Shown in pieces: positions 37,101 through 49,281 of a stretch of 64,000 bases of DNA; positions within the stretch are counted from its first letter, which is position 1; each line of letters starts with the position of its first letter. The DNA lies in contig JALRME010000036.1 of NCBI GenBank assembly GCA_026120035.1, forward strand, positions 248,001 to 312,000, read 5' to 3'. The position numbers and the translations under genes are program-made. The DNA is from Coleophoma eucalyptorum (taxonomy: Eukaryota > Ascomycota > Leotiomycetes > Helotiales > Dermateaceae). Under the pieces are notes generated by a model. It made no database searches, had not been told where the DNA came from, and saw nothing but the letters and a program-made list of their open reading frames with translations.

Positions 37101-40100
37101 GGCATACCTTCCCCGCAATTCTGCGAGCAAGAGAGTCTCTTCTCCAGCCTCAGATTCAGGTTCAGGCTCAGGCTCAGGGACCGACAAGAAAGAGGTAACC
37201 TGGATCAGATAATTCGCCATGATATAGCATTAGCAGCGGAGCTGAACCCTCGACCTACGGCTAAGCTAACCAATATTTCCACGGATTCGGCGGAAATTCC
37301 TTGGTTCTTAGTACGGTGTTCGTGTTGCTCCAGTGTCCTCATCTTGGATAAGTTGCCTATCCTCCAGTCAACGAAATCCATCTCGGAGATTTCGCATCAC
37401 GAAAAAGAGGGGGGAGGGATAAATCAGGCTGGGCAGGCACCAATACAATTGGTGATGTTGAGAATCTTGCTCCTTTCATCCTCAGCATTCCAATATGGGA
37501 TCGGCAGGGAAAATGAGGGTGGGGGGATTGGATTGATTGGACGCACATACATGATTCCAATGGGAGGGAGATTGTGCGGCTGGTTATCACGATCAGTGAA
37601 GATCTTACGACGCTCACTCGGCGAAAGTATATTTTTGGGGATGAGAGTTTCGAGTGTGTATTTGGCTTGCAGTTGCGGGAACGGCTTCTGCTCTCCTTCA
37701 GCTGCACTTGACGTGATGTGATGTGATGTGATGGATGTGATGTGCGTAAGGTGACTTTTGTCCTCATCAATCACGGTAAGTGGCGTTTTGAGGCCCAGCG
37801 CCGAGCTTATTTGTTGGTCATTGCAGTCGTAGTAAGCGAAGGGATTTCGATATAGAGCATGTTGGCCCTCTTAGGATCACTGAGACCACTGGGACCACAC
37901 GTCCGAGAACTATATCAGCGCCAGTATATCTTCAACTCGGCACTTAGAATAAGGGAGGCCGGTTGGGGATTTATTGCGCCTTTACCACCGGCGACCTTGA
38001 TATAGTTGTATAGGGGTTGGGAGATGCTTGGACTCTCCCCCACCTCTGACATGTCTTACTGGTAGCGGTCCAACACCGCACGACCGCATATCGCAGATAT
38101 TGCTATCGCAGCAATGCTATCTCAGCAGCTTTCCTGAATCAGTTCCTCATGTGCAAATAATTAGGTAGTCGGGTTCGAAAGTCTGTTGCTGATTGTACTA
38201 CCATCCTCAACTAATCTCGACATCCATTGGACATACTTACCTGAGACATGCGTCAATGAAGCCCACGCCGACGCCGTTATGAATATTCACAGCATATTCA
38301 TAGCGGCGCTGGTCCCCGTTTCGCCGACCACTTTCCAATCAACGCGAGAAGTGTGGCAATTCGCGTGTTTCCAGCAGAACGCGACATTTCCCTCTGCCTT
38401 GGACCTCTTGGCTGCGCGCTCCTCTTTTGTCTCGAGGGGCAAAGTGCGTGTCCCTTCTAACTTTTCTCATACATGAACCGGATTTTTAGAAGCAGCTAAG
38501 AGATCGAGACCCTAGTCAAAGAAAATAGTTCAGGACTTTTTCTTTCTTTCCCTTTGGGTATTGCATAAGCAAGCCAAAAGAAGGTGAACTTTTTTTTTTC
38601 TTCTGGTCGAGAAATCTATTGTGCGGGGCTGGGTCTAGTCTATATGCTGGGCTGGAGCTTGATTGTGGAATCTGGAGTCTTTGGAAATGGATGGCTTGGA
38701 GGGGTGGTGCATAGTTATTACTACACACCGTACAGCAGACATCGTGATCATCAGACCGAGAAGTCTAGTCGCTCGATTGGGGAACCTTTTGGTGCGGGCT
38801 TGATGGAGACTTTGAAACTACTGCACTGCAGAGCACAGCCAGAAACCATGCAGAAGAATCCTCAATTGAATATTTTTATTATTTTCTTCTGGCACGGCGA
38901 CGATGCTCGAAAAGCGCGGAACGAGTAAGGAAAGCGGAGTTTGGTTCCAGGCGAGTGGGAGGTACAGGCAGGCAAGGTCTAGGAACTGAGATTGACCTTT
39001 TGCATTGCCTTCCTGCTGATATGCTTTGCAATATCATGCTATAATATGCTATGTCATAGTTTTTGGCTGCCTTTTGCCTCAACCTCGAATCCATGATGAA
39101 TCCACACTTCGCGGCTGGTACAGTTCTGTCTGATCCCCTTACTCCGGAAGGCCGAGCTCTGTTACAGCCGCGGGTGAGCCGTTCTAAGAGGGAGGGAAAC
39201 GCCAAGCGTAGCCTCCGATGTGATGAAAGATGCATGGCGAGCCTTGCAACCTCACCTGTATGATGATATCCGATCATCACATTTCCTTGTTAACAACAAG
39301 GGTACGCGTGAGCGAGGAGTTGTGCGCGCGCGCTCTCAGCCTCTCGTCCATCTGATAAGCACGGATCAGGTCATGTACGTACCACCGCGGTTTGATCACT
39401 TTATGACGAGACGTGCAGAGATATCTCATGGCCGTTTGCACTACCACTCTGGAGATCCAGGAGTCTGGTAATTCTCTTATGCATGTCTCTCTTTGGGATG
39501 ATTCTGAGCAAGATCATGGCGTGAGGCAAGACAATGGCCGGTTTTGGGTGGAGGAGGCTCTGGCAATGCATAAGCTTGTGTATGTATAAAGTTAGCATCA
39601 AGGCTAGTGTATCTTTCACAAAATGCGGGGTCTTCGCTTAAACCAAAGCACAGTCTTCATAACCTGTTTATGTTCGGCATCTCCTCAGCTTCATAAAACC
39701 CTAGTCGGGCCATCTCAAGTCCTAGTCCCTGGCACTTTAAACCCAGCCTCGCAACTACTGTAACTAGCAAAGAAAGACAAGAAAAAAACCCCCTCCCGTT
39801 CTCACCTCTCTTTTGGCGCTAGGTGGCTCCATTCAATCCATTATCGATTCTGCAAAGCGAAAAAGAAAAAAAAAACGCAAGGCCGGTATGGCGGGCGGCG
39901 GGCGGCGGTCAGAGGAGAAGATGCCGAAGTTAAGGGAGCATCGGCTCGGAATGGGGCCGATAGTCACAGACCCAAAAGGCTAAGGGAGAAAAGGAAGAAA
40001 TTTGCCTTGTCGTTCTCAGCCATTGACAGTACGAAACATCTAGCCTCGCAGATGTGTCGCCTTCATTGGCCCAAGCTACAAAAGACCAGGTAATCCAAAT

Positions 40101-43100
40101 GCAGCTGATTGGCTACCCACTTTGTATACTATGTGAGGCTGAGAAAAAAGATTCGGCGTGGGACCATTTGGCTCCTTGCCTTACGTATCTTTTTGCGGGA
40201 AGGCTATAGAGAGGCTCGGAGGAGCAGGATTTTTCTTTCACCTGCCCGTTACCGCTACTCGTTGATGCGGTGATGGTGTATGAAGATGGAGATCTGCAGA
40301 CCTAAGCGTCAAATTGAACGAAAGGGAAGGACGAGGCGGGATGAGGGTCCTTGATTTTGATCGCGTGTCAACTCTTCACCACAGAGAGCTTGGGAGCCAG
40401 CTCCACGCCGACGGACAATGTTTTCGCTTCGGTACTGCATCATGTACAAGCAGTTGCATGATGCAGATGAGATAGACCCAAGGCTTGATGAGGCTGGAAG
40501 TCGGGACCTTTGTTCCATACAATGATGCACCATTCGAGCGACTCGGGTTGGGCGGCGAAGAAAGGGTTCGGTGTGTATGGTTGCGTGAGACTATCAAAGA
40601 ATCAAAGAGAAGATGTTGAAACCCGCTTCGTTCGCTCGCTCATATTTTATGGAGTCGAGAGTTTTGGTAAAAGATTTGCCTTTCGGACTGGTGTTGGTGG
40701 AAAAGAAGGCAGGCAAAGTGTCAGGTCTAGGGGAGAAACGCGTCGGAGCGAGACATTCTTTGACACCGTTGTCGCGTGGTCAGGAGTCCTAGCTTAATTG
40801 ATTCAGAATTGGTTTTTCTCAATCTAAACAATTTGTAAGGCCTTCTATCTTAAGATGTTCTCATCTCTGCAATGCCCATCAATCCAACTCTTTACCAGCA
40901 AGAATGCTATTTCGAGTTGCATTCGCAATGCTAATTCCACCAAAGGGGGAGGGGAGCCAGAAATTATGGTTAATATGCGGCGGATCTAAGTGTGGCAAAT
41001 CATACCAAGGCCATTCTATTCCTGACGCCAAAAAACGCGTCTCAAAAATCATGGTCAGATTTCGGAATAGAGTCGAATCCGAACCCCTGAACCCTCTTTA
41101 GCCTCATGTACGTACATGCGGAGGAAACGTACAGGCTCTGTACATCTTCTTGAGTTACACGCGTGCATGTCCTGTTACTGTACCAATGATCTTGTGTTCG
41201 CGTCCCGAGGAGTGTCGCGTACAAGGGCGCCATTGAAATAAAAGGCTTTCTCTCTGTCTCAACCCAAGCTAAAGAGAGGCTCACGCGTTGGTGTTTGATA
41301 CATACGGTCTTTTCGGTCTCGCTTGCTGCCCATCCATTTCCGAAGTTAATGAAAGATCGGTAGGATGTAACAGTACCCTTTTGAGGCGTTCGCTGCCGTT
41401 GCATCATGATAGGAGGGTATGTATTAGTATACAGCCTCTAACCATTTAATGGCTACGAGGACAATCGTGGTAATTGCTGTACCACCTACTTCACATTTGT
41501 GCATTGTAATAGGGGGGATGGGGAAATGAAAGATTGGAATGGGAAATGACGCAAGTGCAAGATTTATGCGAGCGAGATATGCATCACCTAATGTACTCTA
41601 TCCTTCCTATGCATAGACTTCTCCCAACGATCTATTTTCTTCTAGAAGGAAAGAGTGGAGTAGAGCTATTCCTGTCCCTGGTCAACTTGTAAGATTGGTG
41701 TTTTATGCAACTTCCATATATACGCCATGTCCTCCTTATTTTCACCAATAATCTATTGAATCCGAATAAGTCTGCCTTTTATACATTTGCCGCTCAAGGA
41801 TTCTTTCCTTGCCCTGGCCCGGGTTGGCTTTGTCGGGAGGATTATGTGTCTTGTCTCCTTTTCTTTTCTGCTTGGTTCTTACTCAGGCAAGTGCAGCTGC
41901 TGCATTGCGGTGTCGAAGAAACAAAACCCCCCGCAAGCAATAAATGGCCCCTCACTCATGATTCATGTTTCTACCTTGCAGCGACGGCAGCTATCCTACA
42001 AGAGGAACCGCTGCAGACCCAACCCAGCAGAAAGGAAAGAAACCCCGATAAATTTCATTGTTTTCTCTTTTCCTAGAGGGGTTTGGTGATTTTCGTCGGC
42101 GGAGTGACAATGCTGTACCACTTTCGATTTTCTGCACATCATGTCATAATAAGTATCCGCTTTCTGCTTCAAGGTTACGACGGTAAGGCAAGGGTGGGAC
42201 TAAGCTTCTGCAAAATTGTGGGGTGGGGGCCTCGTGAAGGTTGCTGGAGGTTCCGAGATTTGGGTTGCTGAATATCTTCTCCTGTGTTACGGGTTCGGAA
42301 ACCCTGGGAAACTTTGGGCCTCTTGACTTTGGTGTCTCGCCACGGAAGATCCTTACCAGACTCTCATCTCTTCCAGAAGCATGAAGGCATGGGTGCGCGT
42401 TGGCCAGAAGGGTCATTTTAGGTGCGGCGAACAGCAGTGGTGCACAGCGATTTAGGTTGGTTTCTGTTTCTCGGTCCTATATGGTGATACGGCGTATGTT
42501 CAGTAAAGTGCTTGCAGCAAGCCTCCTTAACGGACTCGCGTTGTCTGTTCGGAGGACACGTCCAGGCGCGCGTGTCACAGAGATAGCTTCCTTCATAGCA
42601 CGCGCGCGCTGGCGCAGGTGACAGGCCGACCGCGAAGAGACATTGCATGTATGAGGCCCGGACAGGCAGCTGTTCGTAATGTCTGTGTGCTAAAAAGAAA
42701 GGCCTGGGCAGTGGGCTAAGCGGCATTCGCTGATAATGATATTCATGAGAGGGTACCAGTATAGAAATAGGAGAGATCTGGAAAGGCAATAGAAGAGTTT
42801 CACAGGATTCGGATTTATTGGCTGGTGGAGCTTTTCGCGATTGGCGGGTTTCCTTTAAGGCAGGCGAGCCCGTTTGGATGGCGTTGGACTTTATGTGCCA
42901 AGAGATGGAGCGAGAGGACCGAGTGACTTTATGTACCTTAACCAAGGTTTGTATGCGGAGAGAGATGGCACATACATTGGATGACTGAATGGTTGACGGT
43001 ATAGCTGGCCCCAGGGAGGCCTTCACAGAAGATAGGGCAGTTGGGGCATCAATTGGCTCACGACAGCTCAAGAGCAGGCCTTTGAAGGGGTCGTGTTTTA

Positions 43101-43974
43101 TGCCCGTAGCCGGTTTGCATTTATGAAGATATACAGACCGAGGTATGTACAATACTCGGGCAAGGTAAGGCGGACCACAAAAAAAGGAAGCTCCGGGAAA
43201 GGAAGGCTTCCTTCCAGCTCCCTCTTCCCTGGTGAAGTCTACCGTAATGTTCTCAGTGAAACCTCGCGGCGCACTGCACAGCACCCGCCAAATTGTCTCG
43301 CGATCTTTAATTTTCTGAGGCAGCGTCGCATGACGATCATTCTCCTCCTCATCTGTCGGTCAGTCCACAGATCCGCAGGTTTATTTGTAAATTTGGCCTT
43401 GCTTTGCCCTCCTATTACCTTGCGTGTATGATGTCTAATACCGGCCAGCACTTCGGATGAGAAAGAGGCTGGGTATGGTCTGTGGTCGTACCTTGACGCG
43501 TCCTGTAACTAAATGCGCTGCAATGCACGATATGGTGATTAACGGATGGCTTTCCTTGTAGGACAACCTAGAGCCACTGAATCTTGAAATGCGTATCTTA
43601 CGGTAGGACATGCAGCTTTCAGCAGGTAATCATGTACGCGACAGTACCTACAGACGGGCTATGGGCGACACCAGCAGCCTTGGAAGATCCCTCCCCAGCC
43701 AGCCCTTTGCATTTCATCTCCGTCACTGGACCTATACTATGCTGTACTGGACATAAAATTTCTTGGATATTACTCTACTACTGCGCGCGACATGGTTGTG
43801 GTTGTGGTTATGCACGCCAGCCAGAACCCATGAAGATCCCTCAGAGTAGCGCGACATGGCGAAGCATAGCAATACAGGGCACGTCTGGCATTTCTGGCAC
43901 GATGAGGTGGTTCAGAAACGGGCACAGCTCAGCAACCTTGGATAATTGCCATGGTGGCGTTGGCGTCGAGTCTT

Positions 43975-44025
43975 AGGGTAGGAGGGTAGGAGGGCAGGAG
44001 GACAGGAGGGCAGGGAAGGGAAGGG
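43975..44025 (+). repeat. G-rich tract, potential G-quadruplex
   Basis: Repeated GGAGGGTAGGAGGGCAGGA units give at least six GGG runs with short loops on the plus strand. Confidence 0.8.
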
Positions 44026-44062
44026 TAATGTAGGTTCGAACTTACTGTAGTAGTCAGCGTGC

Positions 44063-44108
44063 GCTGGTGCTGGTGCTAGTGCTAGTATTGGTGTTGGCGT
44101 TGGCGTTG
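44063..44108. repeat. Imperfect hexanucleotide repeat (TGGTGC/TTGGCG)
   Basis: About eight degenerate six-base units, drifting from TGGTGC through TAGTGC to TTGGCG. Confidence 0.75.
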
Positions 44109-44333
44109 TGCTTATTTATTTATGCTGGGGAGACAGAGGAAGAGGGAAGGCCAGTAAGATCGTCCAGACGCGTGAGTTGTGAAAATGGTCTAATCTTATT
44201 TGGGCTGATTTGGTCCTTAGCGAACCGGTCGAGGTCTCCACCGCCAAGCGAGGCAGTGATGTGTTGGTGTTGGTGACTGGCATCCCGACCTTGGACTGTA
44301 CCTTATTTTATGTGGTAGTCTGGTATTCTCTAG

Positions 44334-44405
44334 TACGGTGGTATGGTGGTATGGTGGTATGGTGGTATGGTAGTACGGTAGTACGGTAGTATGGTAGTAC
44401 TGTGG
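44334..44405. repeat. 8-bp minisatellite, nine units (TAYGGTRG)
   Basis: Nine tandem eight-base units: four of TACGGTGG/TATGGTGG, then four ending in TAG, and a last diverged TACTGTGG. Confidence 0.9.
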
Positions 44406-44470
44406 TTGGTTAGTAGTCCTGGATTATGACGGAGAAGGATTGGACTGGAGAGGCCGACTGGCTGATTGTT

Positions 44471-44525
44471 GGCTGGCTGGCGGGTTGGCGGGCTGGCGGG
44501 CTGGCGGGCTGGCTGGCTGGCTGGC
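44471..44525. repeat. GGCTGGCG-type tandem repeat
   Basis: Mixed GGCT and GGCG four-base units, with an eight-base higher-order period (GGCTGGCG) in the middle. Confidence 0.85.
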
Positions 44526-44684
44526 AACTTATTAACTTGCTGGCTGACTATCTCCCATAGTACAGTCGGCCACACGAAGCTGCCCTCTCATCAATGAATG
44601 AACCAAGCGCATATTAATTATCATTTTTATTATTATCACAGGTAGTTTCGTATCTAACTGTCCCGAGCTCCTGGCCCTCTACGG

Positions 44685-44720
44685 TGCACACTACACCGCG
44701 CACTACACCGCGCACTACAC
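44685..44720. repeat. 12-bp tandem repeat, three units (CGCGCACTACAC)
   Basis: Three head-to-tail copies; the first differs at its 5' end (TGCA in place of CGCG). Confidence 0.9.
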
Positions 44721-45239
44721 GAGAATTGGAAGTGGTGGTGGTGGTGGATGTGTGGAAGTCCACTCCACTCTCCCGACTCACGACTGGCTGTCGCTCCCAT
44801 GGCCGCCTTGTCCTGGTGCATCTCGTCCCCCTCTCCCCCTTCCCCCCTTTCCCCTGTCACGTCGCTGCACAGTAGTCCCAATCCAAGGTCAAGGGCCAAC
44901 TCCGTAGTCCCGTACCTACGCGACCCATGAGCAGGCGAGCAAGGTGCTAGGTTCCGCGAGAGAGTCAAGACAAGACCGTGGCTGGACGACAGCTCATTCG
45001 GTGGCCACGACGTGGGTGCTGGTCTGCATCTTGCTACACCTGCATCTGTGGGTGGATGTGGGTTTGTGGATGTGGATGACACTCTACTCGATGGGAAGAG
45101 GAGGCCCTTACTACGGTCCGTCGTGTGCTTCGCTATTACCACCGTCTGTCTGTTCGTTCGTTTGACGCTCCCATGCTCTCAGGCTCCGTACCCGACCGTC
45201 CTATCCTGTCCATCCTTACGCCTTGAACCTCATACTCGT

Positions 45240-45340
45240 CTAAATCCATCTACTTTCCTTTTCCCTCTCCATCTTCTCTTTTCATCCTCCTCTCTCCCGC
45301 CTCTGTCTCTCTCTTCCTCTCCTCTCCTCTCTTCATATCA
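45240..45340 (+). promoter_or_regulatory. CT-rich promoter tract of the cyclin gene
   Basis: Almost pure pyrimidine on the plus strand (CTCTCCATCTTCTCTTTTC, TCTCTCTCTTCCTCTCCTCT), followed by CAA- and ACC-rich sequence as expected for a leader. It marks a probable transcription start region ~1.3-1.4 kb before the ATG. Confidence 0.45.
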
Positions 45341-46171
45341 TTGTTTCATCCATCAGAGAGTAGAAGGAGGAAAAAAGAAAGAACAAACCCCAATTGACAC
45401 CGTGTTACCGACAAGCCGACTGGAGTGATTTCGAAGCTGCAATTCCTGCAACCACACGAAATCTTCGTCTTGGTCTGTAACTGTCACCACATCCCAACCC
45501 ACGACCTACGACAAGCCTTTTAACCTCCTCGAATTCATCCTTGGGATATCCTCTCCCCTCACTCGTCACACCCTGACTACCGTACCTGCACTCACGCGTG
45601 TTCCCGAAACTTTCGAGCTCTCCCCCTTTAAGCACCTACTACCTCGAAAGTACCCTTCGTTGAAGCTACAAGGACGTCATTTCATCACCTTCTGAGGAAA
45701 GATCTTTTCTCCCTGTGAATACCTTCCCCCTTGGATCCTCCCCTTTTCAGCACCTGTCAAGGAGAGCGAGCTCGAGGATCCGGATTGGCACGAGATTTAA
45801 GATTACACGCCAACGCGAACAGAAGACGACAATATAAAGGTGAGCCTTTTAAACCCCCCCCCCCCTCCTCCCCCCGAATTACCCTCTTCGCAGGGACTCT
45901 GAATCAGCGAGAAGACCTGGGCTAATTCTGAGATCCCTTACGTAGCCTTTGCATGCCAAACAGCTTCAATCAATCTTCGGCATTCTCCACCAATCTCCCC
46001 TTCGACATTGACCCGGCACGCACCACAATCGCCACGAGAACAACACATACCAATTTGCGAAGATAGAAGCTGGAGACGTTCACTCGTTCATCCATCTTTC
46101 CACTCGCAGAACATCACTGTCCAGAATTGTTGAACTGGCAATTCGAGCTTTAACCGGCCAATCAGAGATAC

Positions 46172-46189
46172 ATGACTCGACCTTTCTAG
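46172..46189 (+). promoter_or_regulatory. Minimal upstream ORF (5 codons)
   Basis: ATG ACT CGA CCT TTC TAG in the probable leader of the cyclin mRNA, about 0.5 kb before its start codon. It counts only if the leader extends this far and is unspliced here. Confidence 0.35.
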
Positions 46190-46240
46190 ACGTTTGCAAT
46201 CTCCTGCTAGTAAGCCACCCCTCGTGACGAAGCATTCTCC

Positions 46241-46315
46241 ATGATGAGCCTCCTGCAATCGTACTACGACGATGGCGTCCTGGGCAGCCTCATCCCTCTC
46301 GGCTTCTGGAGATGA
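46241..46315 (+). promoter_or_regulatory. Upstream ORF, 24 residues, in the cyclin leader
   Basis: Codes MMSLLQSYYDDGVLGSL followed by IPLGFWR and a stop. It begins with two Met codons and has the regular look of a conserved peptide uORF (aromatic pair, DDG turn, hydrophobic C-terminus). It ends 373 bases before the cyclin ATG. A uORF in the leader of a G1 cyclin is known from yeast CLN3, where it ties cyclin synthesis to growth; a similar role here is inference. Confidence 0.45.
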
Positions 46316-46688
46316 GATCTACGCTAACCTTCACGCTTGCGTGCCCTAGATCTCCGGTTACAATAATCCTCTATAAGTGATATTCACCCACCATTTCAAC
46401 CTCAGTCCTCCACTTGGAAATCCATCCAAGTCCATCTCGTCGGCAGTCACTACTAGCCATTGTCATTCCTTTACAGTTATAATAATTGTTGTCAAGACAC
46501 TCTTTAATCAAATCTAATCGACCATCAAAGAGTATTGTTCCATTGAACGATACGTACACTCCTTTTACATCTTTGTTCGATCAGTCGAACAATCTTTAGG
46601 TCGAAGCTCCTGGCGAACTTGACATCCACTCTTTCATCTCCACCTAACCATCGTACGCTTTCGGCTTCGATACCACTCCGACTTCAAT

Positions 46689-47942
46689 ATGGCCGCCCCA
46701 CAAATTCGATCACAACCCTGTGATACCTACTTCGTCGAGTCTGACGATTTCACCCAAGAAGAACCACGACGCGATTACGCAAAGATGATCTCGACCAACC
46801 AGCGTGAAATCATGGCCAACGAGCTTTCGAGGCAAGCTGCCGAGGCTTATGGAGAGGATATCGTACAACACATGAAGTTTATGGAGGTCAAGATACCTTC
46901 ACACCAGTGTTGTTCTGCTCATACTGACCTCGAATAGGACGAGACACTACCTGATGTCGCCTCTATTGACATTCAACAGGAGATCCAATGGTTCATGAGA
47001 CCTTACCTCATCGACTTCCTTATCGAGGCCCACGCTTCCTTCTCCCTCCTCCCAGAGACACTATTCCTCGCCGTCAACCTCCTCGACCGATACTGCTCAA
47101 GACGGGTTGTATACAAGAGACATTACCAATTGGTTGGATGTGCTGCTTTACTGATTGCTGCGAAGTATGGGGACAAGAAAGAGAAGGTACCATTGATCAG
47201 AGAGCTCAAGTCGATGTGTTGCTCGTTGTATGAGGAGGAGATGTTCACCCAAATGGAATGGCACGTTCTTAACACGTTGGACTGGATTATTGGACACCCG
47301 ACCGTGGATTCATTTATGCAGGTGGCATTGACCGAGGAGGATGAGGATTTGGAGGTGGAGCACATGGCTTGGTACATTTCCGAGATTGCACTTTACCACA
47401 AGGAGTTCGTATCAACGAGACCCTCGACCATGGCGCGTGCCTCCCTGGCGCTGGCAAGAGGTATTTTAGGTAGGCCTGAAGAGACCGATCGTACTTGGGA
47501 TCACAACGACAACCTGATCTTGATCAGCCTTTCTCAGCAACTACACCGACCGTCATCAGTTCTTGCACGCAAGTATGCCTCCCCACACATGTCAAGAGTA
47601 TCCGTCAGCCTGGAAAATTTCCTTGCTCAGCAAGCTGCCATCCAAAGACGTGCCAGTCCTCCAACTCCACCATGTGAACCCACCACTCAACTTCTTAAGC
47701 CAGTTCCAAGTAACGGTTACGGCTACGACACTCCACAAAAGGCACAGGGTCAGATGGCATATGGGTACCCAACTCCACCAATCACTCCAGAGGGAGAGTA
47801 CTTTGTGGCAGGAAAGGATGTGAACGGATATCAAGCAGCTGCGCCACGATGCCCAGTCACTCCAACTCCCACCCACAATAACCCTTATGCTGAACAACAA
47901 CACTATCAACCATATCAGCAAACTGATGTGGTGATGCAATAG
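46689..47942 (+). CDS. G1/S-specific cyclin (Cln/Puc1-like)
   Basis: Two exons (46689-46886, 46938-47942), 400 residues. The cyclin box fills residues ~70-200: EIQWFMRPYLIDFLIEAH, LPETLFLAVNLLDRYCSRR, YQLVGCAALLIAAKYGDKKE, EMFTQMEWHVLNTLDWIIGHPT. The MRPYL(I/V)(D/E) helix 1 signature and the KxxE-type surface are those of G1 cyclins that activate Cdc28/Cdc2 at Start. A second, weaker cyclin fold follows. The C-terminus is Pro/Gln-rich with TP pairs (SPPTPP, PTPPITPEGE, PVTPTPT), a likely phosphodegron region. The donor GTCAAG at 46887 is weak but joins FMED to ETLPDV in frame. Regulation is probably elaborate: long upstream region, CT tract and upstream ORFs. Confidence 0.93.
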
Positions 47943-48880
47943 TCTGTTGTGGCGATCAGTATCTCCGTCTCTGGCCTTGATTTTCAATGCTGGGGATCGG
48001 AACCCTCTCCTTTGTATCACATTTGTTTGTGTCTCCTGGACACAATCGGACTCGGGAAAAATGGAACAACTCCTCTCCAGTCCAGCAAATTATTTCCTCA
48101 ATCTCGTCACTGGCATTAGCGAATTTCTACATCTTTTGTTGTCTAGCGATTTCTTCGTCACAGTTGTGGTTTTTCATTTTCCTTTTTATCATCTTTCCTA
48201 TGTTCATGCTTCTTCGACCCGGTTTGGGAGGACAAAAGAGAAAAATCATACCCCTGCACAGTACAAATATTTCGGAAGCAACTTCTTTCCTTGCGAACTT
48301 CCTCTCTTTCGGAAAAGCACATAGCAGGTTTTGAGGAATCTGGGTTTTTGCGAAAAGGAAATTTTCTCGTCCCAAATGATCGATGCGGATCAGGATAGAT
48401 TGTCTTATTCTTGACAGAATCACCTACAGATGGAAAGGAAGGGAAGGGGGCTGGGAAGGGTTTGATGGAGGGAAGGGGGTGCGGTTTTCGGTTGTTGGTT
48501 GGCTTTGCATAATCCGTAATGCTGCATAGCGGTGGTTGGAGATACCCAGAAAGAATTGGACAGAAACAGAATCAGATAAGTCGAGTCAGTTGAAGGAAAA
48601 GAGTCATTTTCTTTTCTTTTTTTTTATCTCTCAAGATACACTGGGAAGCGATAACGTTGGCTTTGCTTATTCTTTTACACTCGCACCTGGGTTCATAATT
48701 CCGAAGTGGAATTGCGTTTCCAAGGAAGGTAGTAGCTAGAGAAATAAATATTCCGAGAGCTCTATTGAGTAAATAAGAAAAGCTCTTTCGAGACAACGCA
48801 TTAATCATATTTTTCTGCATAAGTGTGACACCGGTCTTTTACTTACTAATAACTCATTATCATCTTGACGCCATCCTTTC

Positions 48881-48990
48881 CATCTTCCATCTTCCATCTT
48901 CCATCTTCCATCTTCCATCTTCCATCTTCCATCTTCCATCTTCCATCTTCCATCTTCCATCTTGCCATCTTCCATCTTGCCATCTTTCCA
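48881..48990. repeat. CATCTTC minisatellite (~12 perfect 7-bp units plus variants)
   Basis: Perfect CATCTTC units to about 48963, then units with an extra base (CATCTTGC). The tract lies in the 3' flank of the cyclin gene. Confidence 0.95.
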
Positions 48991-49260
48991 TTTTCCAAAC
49001 CCCCAACTCCAAAATGCAATCCGTCACTCTGTTTCTTCGTCGGTATCGGAATTACTTTCTCCCATAGAGGTATTGCACAGGAAATAAGGATCGAGATGGA
49101 GCAAAAGCCTCCTCCGTCAAGGGTGCTGAGGGTTTGGACGGTGCAGAGTTTATATACATTTTTGAATGTAAGGTACCGGGAGTTCTGGGTCCATGGGTTA
49201 GGTGATTTTGCTTCCCTGGCTCTCCCTTAGGTAAGCTTGTGTGTGAGGAATGTATACATG

Positions 49261-49281
49261 TATATATATATATATATATAA
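49261..49281. repeat. (TA)n microsatellite
   Basis: Ten uninterrupted TA units. Confidence 0.9.

Larger units (their letters stand above)
34186..46688. other. 12.5 kb gene desert upstream of the cyclin gene
   Basis: No frame in this stretch shows recognisable domains or a convincing exon chain. It is not AT-rich and has no transposon or RIP-like remains. It holds many simple repeats (36180-36290, 37705-37745, and a dense group at 43975-44720), a 9-base C run at 34868, and strong CT-rich tracts at 45240-45340. The last ~1 kb looks like an mRNA leader (CAA/ACC-rich, short upstream frames). The longest frame, 288 codons at 42418-43284 on the minus strand, is Cys/His/Arg/Pro-rich and poor in acidic residues. 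Probably a long regulatory region and 5' leader; unidentified non-coding RNAs are possible. Confidence 0.5.

Noticed and set aside
37062..37721. 219-codon frame on the plus strand in the desert
   Set aside because: Irregular composition, coded partly by a simple repeat (FRFRLRLR), overlapping minus-strand frames of similar quality, and no domain.
44330..44575. 81-codon minus-strand frame with Pro/Ala/Thr repeats
   Set aside because: Entirely coded by two simple tandem repeats; a by-product of the minisatellites.
48881..48990. CRISPR-like regular repeat
   Set aside because: Seven-base units without spacers, in a eukaryote; a plain minisatellite.
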